The notes under the pieces: model-generated | Told to the model about the DNA's origin: nothing | What the model saw: only the letters and a program-made list of their open reading frames with translations | Database searches by the model: none | Position numbers and translations under genes: made by a program | Shown here: in pieces, positions 10,744-21,653 of the stretch | Position numbering within the stretch: the stretch's first letter is position 1 | Layout of the letters: every line of letters begins with the position of its first letter | Assembly (NCBI GenBank): GCA_036936605.1 | Contig: JAUPFV010000005.1 | Coordinates: forward strand, 75,528,885-75,592,884 | DNA: 64,000 bases | Source of the DNA: Limnanthes douglasii subsp. nivea | Taxonomy: Eukaryota; Streptophyta; Magnoliopsida; Brassicales; Limnanthaceae | Direction: 5' to 3'

Positions 10744-12193
10744 CTAAGGAGCTTCATCGTTGTTGTTGTTAGGTGGTGGACCTTGCAAATGCATGTTCTC
10801 CATCATCTGTCGCATATACTCTGACTGTTCGGCTTGAGAGTTTGCAAATCGCTCATTCCATTGATCTTGTCCATGATGCCACTGCTCATATTGACCATGC
10901 CACTGCTGGAGGTGACCAAGTTGATCATTCACCCGTACTTGCCACTGCTGTATTTGGCTAAGTTGGTCATTTACCCCCCTGCCAAGTCTGAAATTCAGTT
11001 TGCCGATTTGTAAATTCACGATGCCATTCCGTTTTTTGATTATGCGCAAAGTGTATGTAATCCATATGCTGCTCATGCGAATACTCAGCAAATTCGGGAT
11101 CGGTTCGTCTTTCTTATCGCGGTACTCCAGAAGAACCAACAATAGCATTTGGATCGAAAGGCGCCTGAAGTTGATGCTGAGTAGGTGGATTTGGCGGTTT
11201 TGTAAGACCGTTCGCAGTCCATATCTGATTCAACTCGGGCCTATGGTGGATCCATACCTCCAATTTCGACATCAACTCTCCATCCCAAGAGTATATCTCC
11301 TGCAAACACAAAGAGTTTCTACCTATAGCACTAGTCGGCCTCACCTTCATCGGAGTGTACATACACGCATCAACTCCTTTCGAAACAAGCAAGTAACTCA
11401 CTATCATCCCATAAGGTAGTTTATCCGTACCACACCTCATAGCCATATTTCGAATCATCAAGCTAGGTAAACTAATTCTTCCCTGATTTCGGACGATAAA
11501 AGCAGTTACAAATGTTTGAATATATGAAAGCTGCGAATCATTGTTACTAGGGGAAAGAAATATACTATTTACCAATTTCAAAGCTAATTTCCCATTAGCA
11601 TCCAAATTACTTCACATGGCTCGAAATCTACCGCTAATTCTCGGAGCATCCGCACCAGAACAAGTAAGAAGCTCTACTGCTTCTTCGTAAGACATAGGCC
11701 AATCAGCACCCCAACCCGAAACACGGGTTGGAACGAAAAAAGGATCTTCGAAATCAGTTTCAAAAAAACTATAGGGTTTACCATCAATCAAATAATTCAT
11801 TCCTAAACCTCTACCATTTGGATCATTCTCAATTAATTGTGCGGTGGCATAAAACTTGCGTACTAGTTCTATATACCAATCACAATTGAATCTTGCTAGT
11901 GTCATCCAACCTAGGCCATTAGTAGGTTCAATAAGTTTGAATTTTTTTTGCATACCCTCTACTTCGATCAGTTCATCGTAGTCCAAATACATACCCGCCG
12001 AAATTTTGGTTACACCGCGTCGTGCTTCCTGATTACGGACGAGAACCTCCCCTTCGTCGTGATGTTCGTAAGTCGCGCTCTCCGTTACCTCCATCTCTTC
12101 ATACCCCAAATCTCTTTCGGCATCTCTCCTTCGTCTCGAGGATGATTCAGCTCCTCCACCAAGACGTGCTTGCTTTGATCTTCTCGAAGACAT
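10744..12193 (-). pseudogene. hAT accessory protein (uncharacterised), broken copy
   Basis: Read from the ATG at 12193 the frame covers about 483 codons to 10744. It is broken by TGA at 11612-11614, TAA at 11114-11116 and a one-base gain in a G6 run at about 10975-10980, after which the next frame continues to the stop. The N-terminus is basic and Ser/Arg-rich (MSSRRSKQARLGGG). A central globular part includes YIELVRKFYATAQLI and GRGLGMNYLIDGKPYSFF. The C-terminus is a Gln/Trp/His-rich helix with repeated VNDQL and QQWH units, probably a coiled coil. I do not recognise it with certainty; the core faintly recalls the widespread plant 'putative plant transposon protein' domains. A homologue lies at the same place in hAT 2, so the gene belongs to the element. 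Its role is unknown; a regulator or DNA-binding partner is a guess. Confidence 0.75.
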
Positions 12194-12936
12194 TTAGCAA
12201 AACCTGAAATGTAAAATAGTGTTTGAAAATTATAAAAATTATTTAGAGAACTGTAGTGTAGGTTTGAAGAGATAGATTTGTAGTGGTGGTGTGAAAAATA
12301 GAATGGGAAATAGGTAGTATTTATAGGAAAAAAAATAATTTTTTTTTCAATTAGCCGGTTGATCCCGAATTTTCTGTCCGGGCGTCCGGAGATTACGTCA
12401 CGATGCCCCGGACCGTGTATCCGGACCATCCGGACATCGATCCGGATGGTCAGGAATTTTTTTTTTAAAATTTCCGAATTTTTTTTGGGTCTCCCCTGTA
12501 AATAGAGGAGAGCCCAACTCAATACTCACAACTCACAAACACCTCTCTACTTCTCTCTAAATCTCTTTACTTGTTTGAAATATTCAAGAAAACTATAATT
12601 ACTTATTTTACATATTCTATTTATACTTTCGAAATTGTTTGATTTTTGTTTTTCAGCAAATTGTTTCTATTTGATAAAACACTTAAATAATGTTGGGATA
12701 ACATTATAATAGCTCAATTAAGAGCTTTGTATAATTTATCAAGTTATTTACTTGGTTTAGTTATTTAAATTAGTTGTTTTAATATTAATTTTATTAGTTG
12801 TTCTTAGTTGTTATTAGTCTAAATTTAGTTGTTATTAGTTGTTATTAGTCTAAATTTAGATTTTATTATTTACAATTTTAATTAGTTTCCATTAGTATTT
12901 TATTGCATATTTAAAAAAAATATTATTAGTTTTAAA
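12194..12936. promoter_or_regulatory. bidirectional promoter region of hAT 1
   Basis: The region separates two divergent start codons. Toward the accessory gene, TATAAATA lies on the minus strand at 12326-12319, 126 bp before its ATG. Toward the transposase, CCCCTGTAAATAGAGGAGAG (around 12494-12513) matches CCCTTATAAATAGAAGAGAC at the same position in hAT 2. A tract with repeated TCCGGA/CCGGAC motifs lies between them (12370-12450). Confidence 0.6.
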
Positions 12937-15098
12937 ATGACTTCAAAACGTAGAAATACTATTGCTCACCCACCCACTAATGTGGATCTCAATACCGTAG
13001 ATGATTTTACTACAGACTCCCCTCACGTTGACATATTCTCCTCCCACGAAAGTGGTGGTGGAAGTACTAGTGGTGGATCGAGATCTCGTAAGAAAACATC
13101 TTGGATTTGGAAACACTATACTCCATCAGAAGATGGTTTATCTAGTATTTGTAAGGTGTGCAAAAAATGTTATCTTCACGTAAGTGGAAATAGAAATATG
13201 GGCACTAGCACTATGGTAAAACATTTACTGAAACATGAAGTATATGATCCTACAAAACCTAACCCAAATAATGTTTGCATGAACCCTCAAACAGGTCTTC
13301 CTTTTGACTTTAACCACGATACGTATAGGGAAGCAACAATGATTTATGCAGTCAGTAGTTTACAACCATTTAGTTTTGGGGATTCTTGGAGATACAAAAA
13401 TTGGATGCAAACTGGGGTAAACCCACAGGCAAAACGCATTCCACGTAGCTCTTTGCGATCGCTAGCCTTTAAATATTATTTAAAAAGAAAAAAAAAGCAT
13501 TATTCAAACTATGCTAACTTTGCCATGGAATGTTTCGATTACTAGTGACATAGCTACTTTTACTGATTTTGATATGGTATGTGTTACCCTTCATTGGATG
13601 GATCCCAAATGGGTACTCCAAAGGAGAATTATATGGTTTGAATCTATTGGGAAGCATAACGCACAATTAATTAGGGAGAGTATGGTTGAATGCATGAATA
13701 TTTATGACATTAAAAATAAGATTATGTCTATTTCGTTGGATAATGCATCTTCTAATATTAATGCTATAAAATTGCTTATACAAGATTACAATCCCGCTTT
13801 TCCAAAATTGTTTCACACCAAATGTTTATGCCATGTACTTCAATTAATTGCGAAAGACGGAATACTTAAGGTTATGGCTGATTATATTGCCCCTATTAAA
13901 AATGAGATCCTATTTTGCACGACCTCCGCTGCTAAAAAAAGATCTTTTAAAACCCGTGTTACTTCAAATGGGAAACAATATAAGAAACTTATATTAGATG
14001 TCGAAACTAGATGGAATTCTACTTATTCAATGCTTGCACGTGCGCATGTTTTTAAAGAAGAGATTATGACGCTTTATAATACATCTTATCCTAAAACACC
14101 AATTGACAAAGAACATTGGAAATATTGTGTACACATGTTAAGATTTTTTAAAATTTTTAAAGATAACACTCAAACCTTTTCTTCACAAAATCAACCTAAT
14201 GCTCATTTAGCCATTTTACGATTACTAATCTTGCCATGCATATGAATGAATTTAGATCAAATTTTGTATGCGTAGACATGGTGCCCGAAATTGAATTGAA
14301 GTTCACAAAGTATTTTCATCCAATCCCTGAGAGTTATTCATTTGCTTGCCTTTTAGATCTTTTTTCACGAAAAGATAAATTTGAATGGCTAGTTAGATGA
14401 TTTTATCAATCTGTACAGTTTTCTACAACTAAACCACCGAAGGAAACAATTGACCCTGAATGGTATATTACCGGTATATATGAATGTTTGTATAGTATCT
14501 ATGATAAGTATGCTGAAAGATATAGATAAAATACAACTACAAATGTAAGGAGTAGTAACAATAGGGGTATAGGGAGAATTTCTACTAACTATGTTCAAAT
14601 GGCAATGTTACGAAGCAATGAATTTACAGAACCCCTCAATCTGATAATGAGCTGTCTAGATATTTGAGCACTAGGTTTGATTTTACAAATTTTCCCGACC
14701 AAAGTATTGAAGATATCATAAGATGGTGGGGTACCAAAACTGAAGAGTTTCCTATTCTTTGCAGGATTGTTAAAGAGATTTATGCAAAACCTATGTCTAT
14801 AGTTGCAAACGAGTGTGCTTTCAACCAAGCGAGGTTGCAATACACGACTAAGAGAACAAGATTGATGGGCAAAGCACTTGGAGTGCTTGTGGCAGTCAAG
14901 GATTAGACAGCGGCGGATAAAAGGATGCAAGACAGAGAGTTTAGAGACGAAGTGAACGTAGACGACATCTTCGAAGATTATCCGGATGATTACGAAGATA
15001 CACTTGAACAAGAAATTATGGAAGAAAACGAAGCTGAAGGTGAATCAAGTGAGGACGAAGATTTTACTTACGAAGAAGACGAAGTTGAAGATGAATGA
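12937..15098 (+). pseudogene. hAT transposase (BED zinc finger, dimerisation domain), broken
   Basis: The gene starts at the ATG at 12937. A BED-type zinc finger (CKVC near 13150, paired His near 13220-13234) is followed by the RNase H-like catalytic region, with TSD near 13547, SLDNAS near 13739 and ETRWNS near 14005. The hAT dimerisation domain lies at about 14650-14880, and an acidic tail ends at TGA 15096-15098. The frame is broken by one extra A in an A9 run (13488-13496), a shift near 14215, stops at about 14398 and 14527, another shift before 14664, and TAG at 14904-14906 in place of an expected Trp. Repairing these conceptually gives about 720 residues, normal for plant hATs. It would cut and reinsert the element. 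The first catalytic motif reads SDIATF where many hATs have TDxWTS. Confidence 0.9.
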
Positions 15099-15179
15099 TG
15101 TTTGTAATAATTATTTACTATTTTGTATTGTAATTTGAAAACATTTGTACAACTCCTGGTCCGCAAGAGTATAAACTGT

Positions 15180-15655
15180 GAACGACTAAATTAACCAAAA
15201 AAAACTTTACCTTTTATTATAATAACAACAATTGTATTATGAAATACTTATAACTTTATAAGATTTGATTTTGGTTTAAAAAATAATAACAAACACTTGT
15301 AATATTTAAAACCAAATCACAATAGTAATCAAAATGTAATATTAAAATTATAACCATAGAATTTGTAATATTTTAACATGATAAGATATAGTTTTGGTTT
15401 GTAACATATCAACACTACTAATATTAGATCAAAAACATAATAATAATATTCAAATTGTGATAATAACATAAGTAATATTTAAAATTTTGGACTATATAAT
15501 AATTACAACACTTAAAATATTAATAACCAAAACAAATTAATACTAACCAAAATATAATAATAATTTTATAATCATATGCAATATCTCAATATTTTTTAAA
15601 TATAACTTAACATATCATTTTGGTTATAAAATAATTAAAACATTTATAATATTTA
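15180..15655. repeat. AT-rich repeats downstream of the hAT 1 transposase
   Basis: Degenerate units rich in AATATTAC, ATAACATA and CAAAACC follow the transposase. Reverse-complemented, they match the longer tandem array at 16480-17290 and 17980-18245 in hAT 2, in the equivalent place after its transposase. Confidence 0.7.
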
Positions 15656-15840
15656 CAAATAAACCGCGGTTTTTCACAAATAAACCGAGGTTTTGCAGTC
15701 CTGACGGTTTGCGGTCCTAATGGTTTGCGGTCCTGGCGGTTTGCGGTCCGGGCGATTTGCAGTTCTAATGGACCAATTTCACAGTTAAACCACCAGTTTA
15801 TAAACAGTACTCCACCTTTAAACTGCGGTTCCTCCTGAAC
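15656..15840. repeat. right subterminal GCGGTCCTGG repeats of hAT 1
   Basis: Several copies of TTTGCGGTCC(T/G)GG lie just inside the right terminal repeat. They match the left subterminal array and keep its plus-strand orientation, including a shared tail containing TTAAACCACCA. Confidence 0.8.
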
Positions 15841-15881
15841 CATTTACCACCCCTAATTACGATACATATTGACAGGTGGTA

Positions 15882-16100
15882 CTTCCGTCCCTTAATATTT
15901 TTGACATTTTAGAAAAATATATGTGCCCTACTTTAATTGACATTTTTAAATATCAAAGTGGTAACTCATTTTATTAATATAAAGGAGTCTTGTTCTCCGT
16001 ATCTATTATCTATAAAAGTTATTTATAGAAACTAAAATTATTTTAATAGATTTTTTTTAATTAATATGAATACACCTCGTATAAAGGAAACAGAGAGGAA
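15882..16100. mobile_element. Stowaway-like MITE
   Basis: About 219 bp are flanked by TA (15880-15881 and 16101-16102). The left end is CTTCCGTCCCTTAATATTT. The right end reverse-complements to TTCCTCTCTGTTTCC, a loose match. The related site at 9714-9752 reads from GACAGGTG into TAGTTATCTC without this segment, which supports a TA-targeted insertion. Confidence 0.6.
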
Positions 16101-16113
16101 TAGTTATCTCTAA

Positions 16114-16426
16114 CAGAGGTAGCATATGGGTTTTGACACGCCAAAAATGGATTCGAGGATAAATATCACATTTAATTCGTAACACGCAATAAGTTAGACA
16201 CGTACATGTGGATGAGACGTTACTAATAATAACATGCCAAATACACAAACACTCGACAACTAATAATAATAATAACACGTCAGATACACAAACATTACAT
16301 TAGGCACCGCTAATAATAATAATAACATGCCAAATACACAAACATTATTAATAATAATAATAATAATAATATTAATAATAATAATAATAATATTAATATG
16401 CGAGACCCGCAAACATTAGATGCCGC

Positions 16427-16467
<41 letters not shown>

Positions 16468-16479
16468 TCAAACATGTTA
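16114..16479. repeat. hAT 2 left subterminal region with ACACG motifs and AAT microsatellites
   Basis: Motifs of the type GACACG, ACACGC and ACACGT recur inside the left end. Between them, (TAA)n tracts are interleaved with near-identical segments containing CATGCCAAATACACAAACA, giving a loose tandem repeat of about 50-60 bp. The longest triplet tracts are near 16349-16392 and 16424-16467. Confidence 0.8.
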
Positions 16480-17294
16480 ACGAATTATATATTATACTAA
16501 ATACAAAAATATTATTTATAAGTCTATTATTATAAAAATCATATATTTTATTTTTAAATATAGTAAAAACATATTATATAACTTTATTATCATATTTTGA
16601 AGGCTATTATTATAATTTGGTTATAAATATTATTATTGTTTTTATTATTTTACAAATTATAATCATATTTTATAATTACAGTTTATATGATTATAATTTT
16701 ATTATTACATTTTGATTATTATTATTATAAGTGTTTTAGTTATGTTATAAAAAACATATCTTAAACTATATTTCAAAAATATGATTATAATGTATATGAT
16801 TATAATTTTATTATTAAAATTTGGTTAGTATTATTATGATTTGGTAATTAATATTTAAGTGTTGTAATTATTTTAAAAGTTAAAATTTTAAATATTACAG
16901 TATGGTTATAATATTATTATTATATTTTGATTATTATTATTATTATTTTGTTATAAATATTACAAGTGTTGATATTATGTTATAAACCAAAATCATATCT
17001 GCTAAAATATTATTTCATTATTATATTTTGAATATTATTATTATTTGGTTATAAATATTAAAATATTACAATTTTTATTGTTATAATTTCATTATTATAT
17101 TTTAAATATTATTATTATTTGGTTATAAATATTACAAGTGTTGATATTATGTTATAAACCAAAATCATATCTTATCATGTTAAAATATTACAAGTTTTAT
17201 GGTTATAATTTTATTATTACATTTTGAATATTACTATGACTTGGTTATAAATATGAGCATTGTTGCTATTATTTTATAAACCAAAATTATACCT
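16480..17294. repeat. AT-rich tandem repeats of about 122 bp
   Basis: Units run from GGTTATAAATATTACAAG to the next GGTTATAAAT, for example 17121 to 17243, a 122-bp period; some units are shortened. They follow the transposase gene of hAT 2 on its downstream side and match 15180-15655 of hAT 1 in inverted orientation. Confidence 0.75.
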
Positions 17295-17979
17295 TATCAT
17301 CACATCATCTTCTTTCCTCCTTCCTGCATCATTTGCATTGACACCCACTACTGGAGCACCAAGTTCACAATCAAGGATACTTACAACCCCATCCGTACAC
17401 ATCTTCCTTGTGTTGGGTAGGCAAGGTTAGTTTGGCATAAATTTAATATCCCCTCCCACTCTTTCATCATTTGGCATAAATTATAATCGCTATTCTCCTT
17501 GTGTTGGCATAAATTATAATCACTCTTTCATCATTTGGCATATTTTCTGATCTACGGTTCAAATTTCATTATACGAAAGTTGCTAACTCATTAACCTCTA
17601 AGTTAATTTTGTTTTGTTTTTAGATTATCGCGGACTCTTATCATTACCGGCGTGCTAGCCGCTGCTCCTTAGTTCATTTGGTCATATCATACCAATCAAA
17701 TCCATCTATCCTCTTCTTAATTTGGTTTATCTTTCGATTGATGAAACCATTTTTCTCTACCGGTTCGCTGTATTCACTCACTTCGACGCTACTACTTGTC
17801 TCATTGAGCATTTTCGTTTAAGTACTTTGTTTTGCTCTGTTGTACTTCTTTGGTCTAGTTTTGATCAGTTTCTTTGATTCTCTATTTCACGACTCTTAAG
17901 TCACTTCTCGGGGTATGCCCCATGAATTTGTGAGAACATTTTTTATTTTTATTTAATGTATTTTTTCTACAAAAAAAAA
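17295..17979 (+). other. GC-richer island interrupting the tandem repeats
   Basis: About 680 bp of ordinary composition sits inside the AT-rich array, which resumes at 17980. It contains an exon-like open stretch (THYWSTKFTIKDTYNPIRTH, from about 17342) ending at GGGTAGGC, and duplicated TTTGGCATAAATT segments near 17431-17541. I do not recognise a product. It may be an insertion or a captured host fragment. Confidence 0.4.
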
Positions 17980-18245
17980 TCATACCTTATCATGGTAAAA
18001 TAATACAAGTTATATTGTTATGATTTTATTATTATATTTTGATTATTATTATGATTTTGTTTTAAATATTACAAGTATTGTTATTATTTTATAAATAAAA
18101 ATCATATCCTATAATTTTAAAATATTGTAAGTTATATGGTTATAATTTTATTATTATATTTTGATACTTATTATTGTGATTTGGTTATAAATATTACAAA
18201 TGTTGTTATTATTTTATAAATAAAAATTATATATTATAATTATTT
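17980..18245. repeat. AT-rich tandem repeats, continued
   Basis: The same family as 16480-17294 resumes after the island and runs to the truncated end of the transposase gene. Confidence 0.7.
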
Positions 18246-18264
18246 GATAGTACAATGATTGTTA

Positions 18265-19246
18265 TTATATAAGCTTCTTATATGTTTTCCCATTTTCAAT
18301 AACAAGTGTTTTAAAAGCACTTTTTTTAGCAACGGAGGTCGTGCAAAATAGGACCCCCTTTTTTATGGGAGGAATATAGTATTTCAAAATTATTTTATTC
18401 CATCTTTCGCAACTAATTGAAGTACATGACATAAAAATTTGGTGTGAAACAATTTCGAAAGGGAGTGCAATCATCTCTAAGCAATTTTATAACACTATAA
18501 TTCGCAGATGCATTGTCGAACAAAATAGATATAATCTTATTTTTAACTCTATAATTATTCATGCATTCAACTATACTCTCTCTTATTACTTGTATGTTAT
18601 GATGGCCAATAGATTCAAACCACACAATTCTCATTTGGAGTACCCATTCGGGATCCATCCAATGAACGATAACACATATCATATCAAAACCAGTAAAAGT
18701 AGTTATGTCACTAGTAATGAAAACATATCTTTTACGTGGAATGCGTTTGGCTCGTGGGTTTACCCCAGCTTGCATCCAATTTTTATATCTCCAACTATCC
18801 GCATAACCGAAAGGTTGTAAACTACCAATCGCATAAACAATTGTTTCTTCCTTATACATATCTTGGTTAAACTCAAAAGGAAGACCAGTTTGAGGGTCTA
18901 CAAATGTATTACTATTTTCGTTAAATTTTGAAGGATCAAATATTTTATGAGTTTTTAAATTTTTTTCCATAGTGACGGTGCTTAAATTTCTATTTTATCC
19001 TCTATAAACATAACTTCTTACGTAATTTTTAAAAATAGCGAAGGTATTATCATCATTCACACTAAAGTAATCCTAAGTCCAAGATGTTTTCTTACGAGAC
19101 CTCGACCCACCACTAGTACTTTCACCACCACTTTTATGGGAGGAGAGTGTGTCAATGTGCGGGGAGTTTATAGGAGAATCATCCGTCGTATTGAGATCTA
19201 CATTAGCGGGTGGATGAACATTAGTATTTTTATGTTTTGGAGCCAT
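18265..19246 (-). pseudogene. truncated hAT transposase of element 2
   Basis: From the ATG at 19246 the N-terminus matches hAT 1 (HPPANVDLNT, SGGSRSRKKTSW). The zinc-finger region (about 19060-18970) has stops and shifts. From 18970 a 185-codon frame matches the hAT 1 catalytic region through ITSDITTF, WFESIG and FDNASA. A short internal deletion removes the segment before ITSD. Homology ends near 18265 at KTYKKLI, so the C-terminal half, including the dimerisation domain, is missing. It is clearly related to the hAT 1 protein but diverged. Confidence 0.85.
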
Positions 19247-20316
19247 TTTAAAACTTAAAACAACGTCTGTTTTTTTAAATTAAATATGCAATAAAATACT
19301 AATCGAAACTAATATCGCAATTAATATAAACTAAATTTAGACTAATACTTACTAATATCACAAATTAAAATGAATTATTTAGGTTTTTTATATAAAAATA
19401 AACGAATAACTAGTCTAAACAACTATAACAAGAAAATAACGGATAAATTATACGAAGCTATTAATTCAGGTAGTATAATGTTACCAAAATGTTATTCAAG
19501 TGTTTTTATCGAAGAAAAATAAAAAATGAAAAAAATATAGAAGCTATTCTGAAAGTAGAACTAGAGTCTTTAAAAGAAGTAAGTAGTGATTTCGTAAAAT
19601 TTGTAGAAGAAGTAGAGAGATTTATAGTAGTATTAAGAGATGGAGATTTTGGGTTTGGGAGTCTCTTCTATTTATAAGGGAGATTCCAAAAACAAATTTA
19701 AAAACAATTCAGCATCAATTCGGATATTTGGATGGCCAATCCAGATATCCGTTTTGAGGATTTCAACAATGACATCATCAAAAAATGCTAGTTGAAAAAA
19801 ACAAATCTATAAATACCCTACTCCTTCAACCCTTTCTTCACAACTTCAAATTCAATCTATTACAATACTCTCTCTAGAATTTTTGAAAATTTCAAACACA
19901 AAAACGCCACAAAGTTCCTCTAAATGTCTTCTTCCAGATTATCAATGCAGGTCCGGAGAAGTGGAGATGATCCATCATCGTCGAGAAGAAGTAGAAGAAG
20001 TAGATATATTTAAAATAGTATTGAGAGATGGTGATTTTGGGTTTGGGAGTCTCCTCTATTTGTAGGGGAGATTCCAAAAAAATCAGCATCAATTCGGATA
20101 TCTAGACTTTAAATTCAGATATTAAGATGGCCAATTCGGATATCCGTTTTGACAACATCAGCAATGACGTCATAAAAAACAGCTAGTTGAAAAACAAATC
20201 TATAAATATCCTACTCGTTCAACCCTTTCTTCACACCTTTATATTCAATCTATTACAATACTCTCTCTAAATGTTTTGAAAATTACAAACACAAAAACAC
20301 CACAAATTTCCTCTAA
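19247..20316. promoter_or_regulatory. bidirectional promoter of hAT 2, tandemly duplicated
   Basis: The spacer between the divergent genes contains a direct duplication of about 393 bp (about 19635-20025 and 20026-20400). Each copy has TATAAATA (19808 and 20201), then TTTCTTCACA and an accessory-gene start (ATG at 19924 and 20317). The first start gives only a short peptide before a stop. TATAAATAGAAGAG on the minus strand near 19675 faces the transposase. Confidence 0.65.
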
Positions 20317-21030
20317 ATGTCTTCTTCGAGAAAATCAAAGCAGGTCCAGAGAAGTGGAGATGATTCTTCATCATCAAGACGAAGAACAACTTCCGAAAGA
20401 AGTTCTTCGCATCAAGAGGTAGAAGATTTAGAGAGCCAAACATTCGAACATCGGGGCGAAAGAGAAGTTCGCATTTGTAACCCGCTAGCACCACGAGGTG
20501 TAACCAAAATCTACTCGGGAATGTATTTAGATTACGAGGAGCTTATCCAAGTTGAAGGTATGCAAGATTTTTTCAAACTTCTTGAACCCAATAAAGGCTT
20601 AAGTTGGTTATTTTTTGCTAGGTTCAGTTGTGATTGGTATATAAAATTAGTACAATAATTTTATGCCACTGCACGTATGATTAAGAATGATCTTCAAGGT
20701 CGAGGTTTAGGAATGAGGTGTAAAATTAATGGTGTTGTTTATAATTTTTTTGAAAGTGATATTGATGATGAATTTTCCTTCCATTTGAAGATCTATATAG
20801 TGGTCAAAACTTACAATCGCTTTCTTTTCCTCGTATTAGTTGGGGTGATGATTGACCTATGTCTTTCGAATTCGTAGTAGAGATTCTGAGTTGTGTTCTG
20901 CACTGTCCAGAAATGAACGGTAAACGTAGAGTCGTAAGAGGTAATTTGGATGCTCATGGAAAATTAGCTTTGAAATTGGTTAATAGTTTTTGTGTTCCCC
21001 CTGATAACAATGATTCACAACTAGATGTCT
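20317..21030 (+). pseudogene. truncated hAT accessory gene of element 2
   Basis: It begins MSSSRKSKQVQRSGDD and follows the hAT 1 accessory protein closely: GVTKIYSGMYLDYEELIQVE, GLSWLFFARFSCDWYIKLV, FYATARMI, GRGLGM and, after a frameshift, NLDAHGKLALKLVN. TAA at 20656-20658 and a shift near 20790 break it. Homology stops at about 21027, so the Gln/Trp-rich C-terminal half is absent. Where hAT 1 has the TGA at 11612-11614, this copy has an Arg codon. Confidence 0.8.
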
Positions 21031-21394
21031 AATAGGTAGATATTATTTAATATCTAGCTAATATTAAATAAACTATATATAATATCTAAATATAATCAAA
21101 CATTATCAAAATAATATTACAAATATCTTGTTTACGATATACATATCTTAATTATAGAATTTCAATTTAGTTAAGGCATACAAACTATATCTTTTAATAA
21201 TCGTATAAATAATTTAAAAATATAATATTTAAAGATCAAAATACAATAAATATCATAATTATTTCGTTTATATTATACATATCTCAACTATTAAAATTCG
21301 ATTTAATTTACGCATGCAAATTAGTTTTAAATGATATTATAAAATACTTGATAAACATTGACTTAAATGGATTGTCCGGTGGGTAACCTGCATG
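21031..21394. other. AT-rich non-coding part of hAT 2
   Basis: This is downstream of the accessory gene and matches reverse-complemented 10000-10480 of hAT 1. No gene is seen. Confidence 0.6.
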
Positions 21395-21591
21395 GTTTAC
21401 ACGCATAACACGTACACGCAGACACACACAACATACCAGACACGCTGACTTGTTTACACACATAATAGACACGTCAGACACGTTTACACTTAGAATTGTT
21501 AAATGGGTAACAAACACACGCAAAGACGCGTGCACCCTTAAAACTATTAAAGGGTCGTGGATCTCATGGATAGACAGATTAGCCACCACTA
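21395..21591. repeat. hAT 2 right subterminal ACACG motifs
   Basis: The stretch is dense in ACACGC, ACACGT and GACACG, the same motif set as the left end (16114-16330) and unlike the GCGGTCC repeats of hAT 1. These are candidate transposase binding sites. Confidence 0.75.
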
Positions 21592-21653
21592 ATCTCTAAC
21601 GTGAGACTATATGTACATATTGTCGATACGTATAATGACAATTGCTATTAGAT

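Larger units (their letters stand above)
9787..15855 (+). mobile_element. hAT DNA transposon 1, two divergent genes
   Basis: The left end TATGGATGGCAAAC and the right end (reverse complement TAGGGGTGGTAAAT) form hAT-type terminal inverted repeats. The flanking 8 bp are ATTATGAT (9779-9786) and ATTACGAT (15856-15863), an 8-bp target duplication with one transition. Inside are an accessory gene on the minus strand (12193-10744), a promoter region, a BED-finger transposase on the plus strand (12937-15098) and subterminal repeats at both ends. At about 6.1 kb it is long for a plant hAT because of the second gene. Confidence 0.9.
16114..21591 (-). mobile_element. hAT DNA transposon 2, opposite orientation, perfect 8-bp TSD
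   Basis: The ends are CAGAGGTAGCATAT (16114) and, reverse-complemented from 21591, TAGTGGTGGCTAAT. The flanks are ATCTCTAA at both 16106-16113 and 21592-21599, a perfect 8-bp target duplication. The internal order mirrors hAT 1: AT-rich tandem repeats, transposase (minus strand), promoter region, accessory gene (plus strand), AT-rich tail. Both genes are truncated, so the copy is non-autonomous. Confidence 0.85.
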
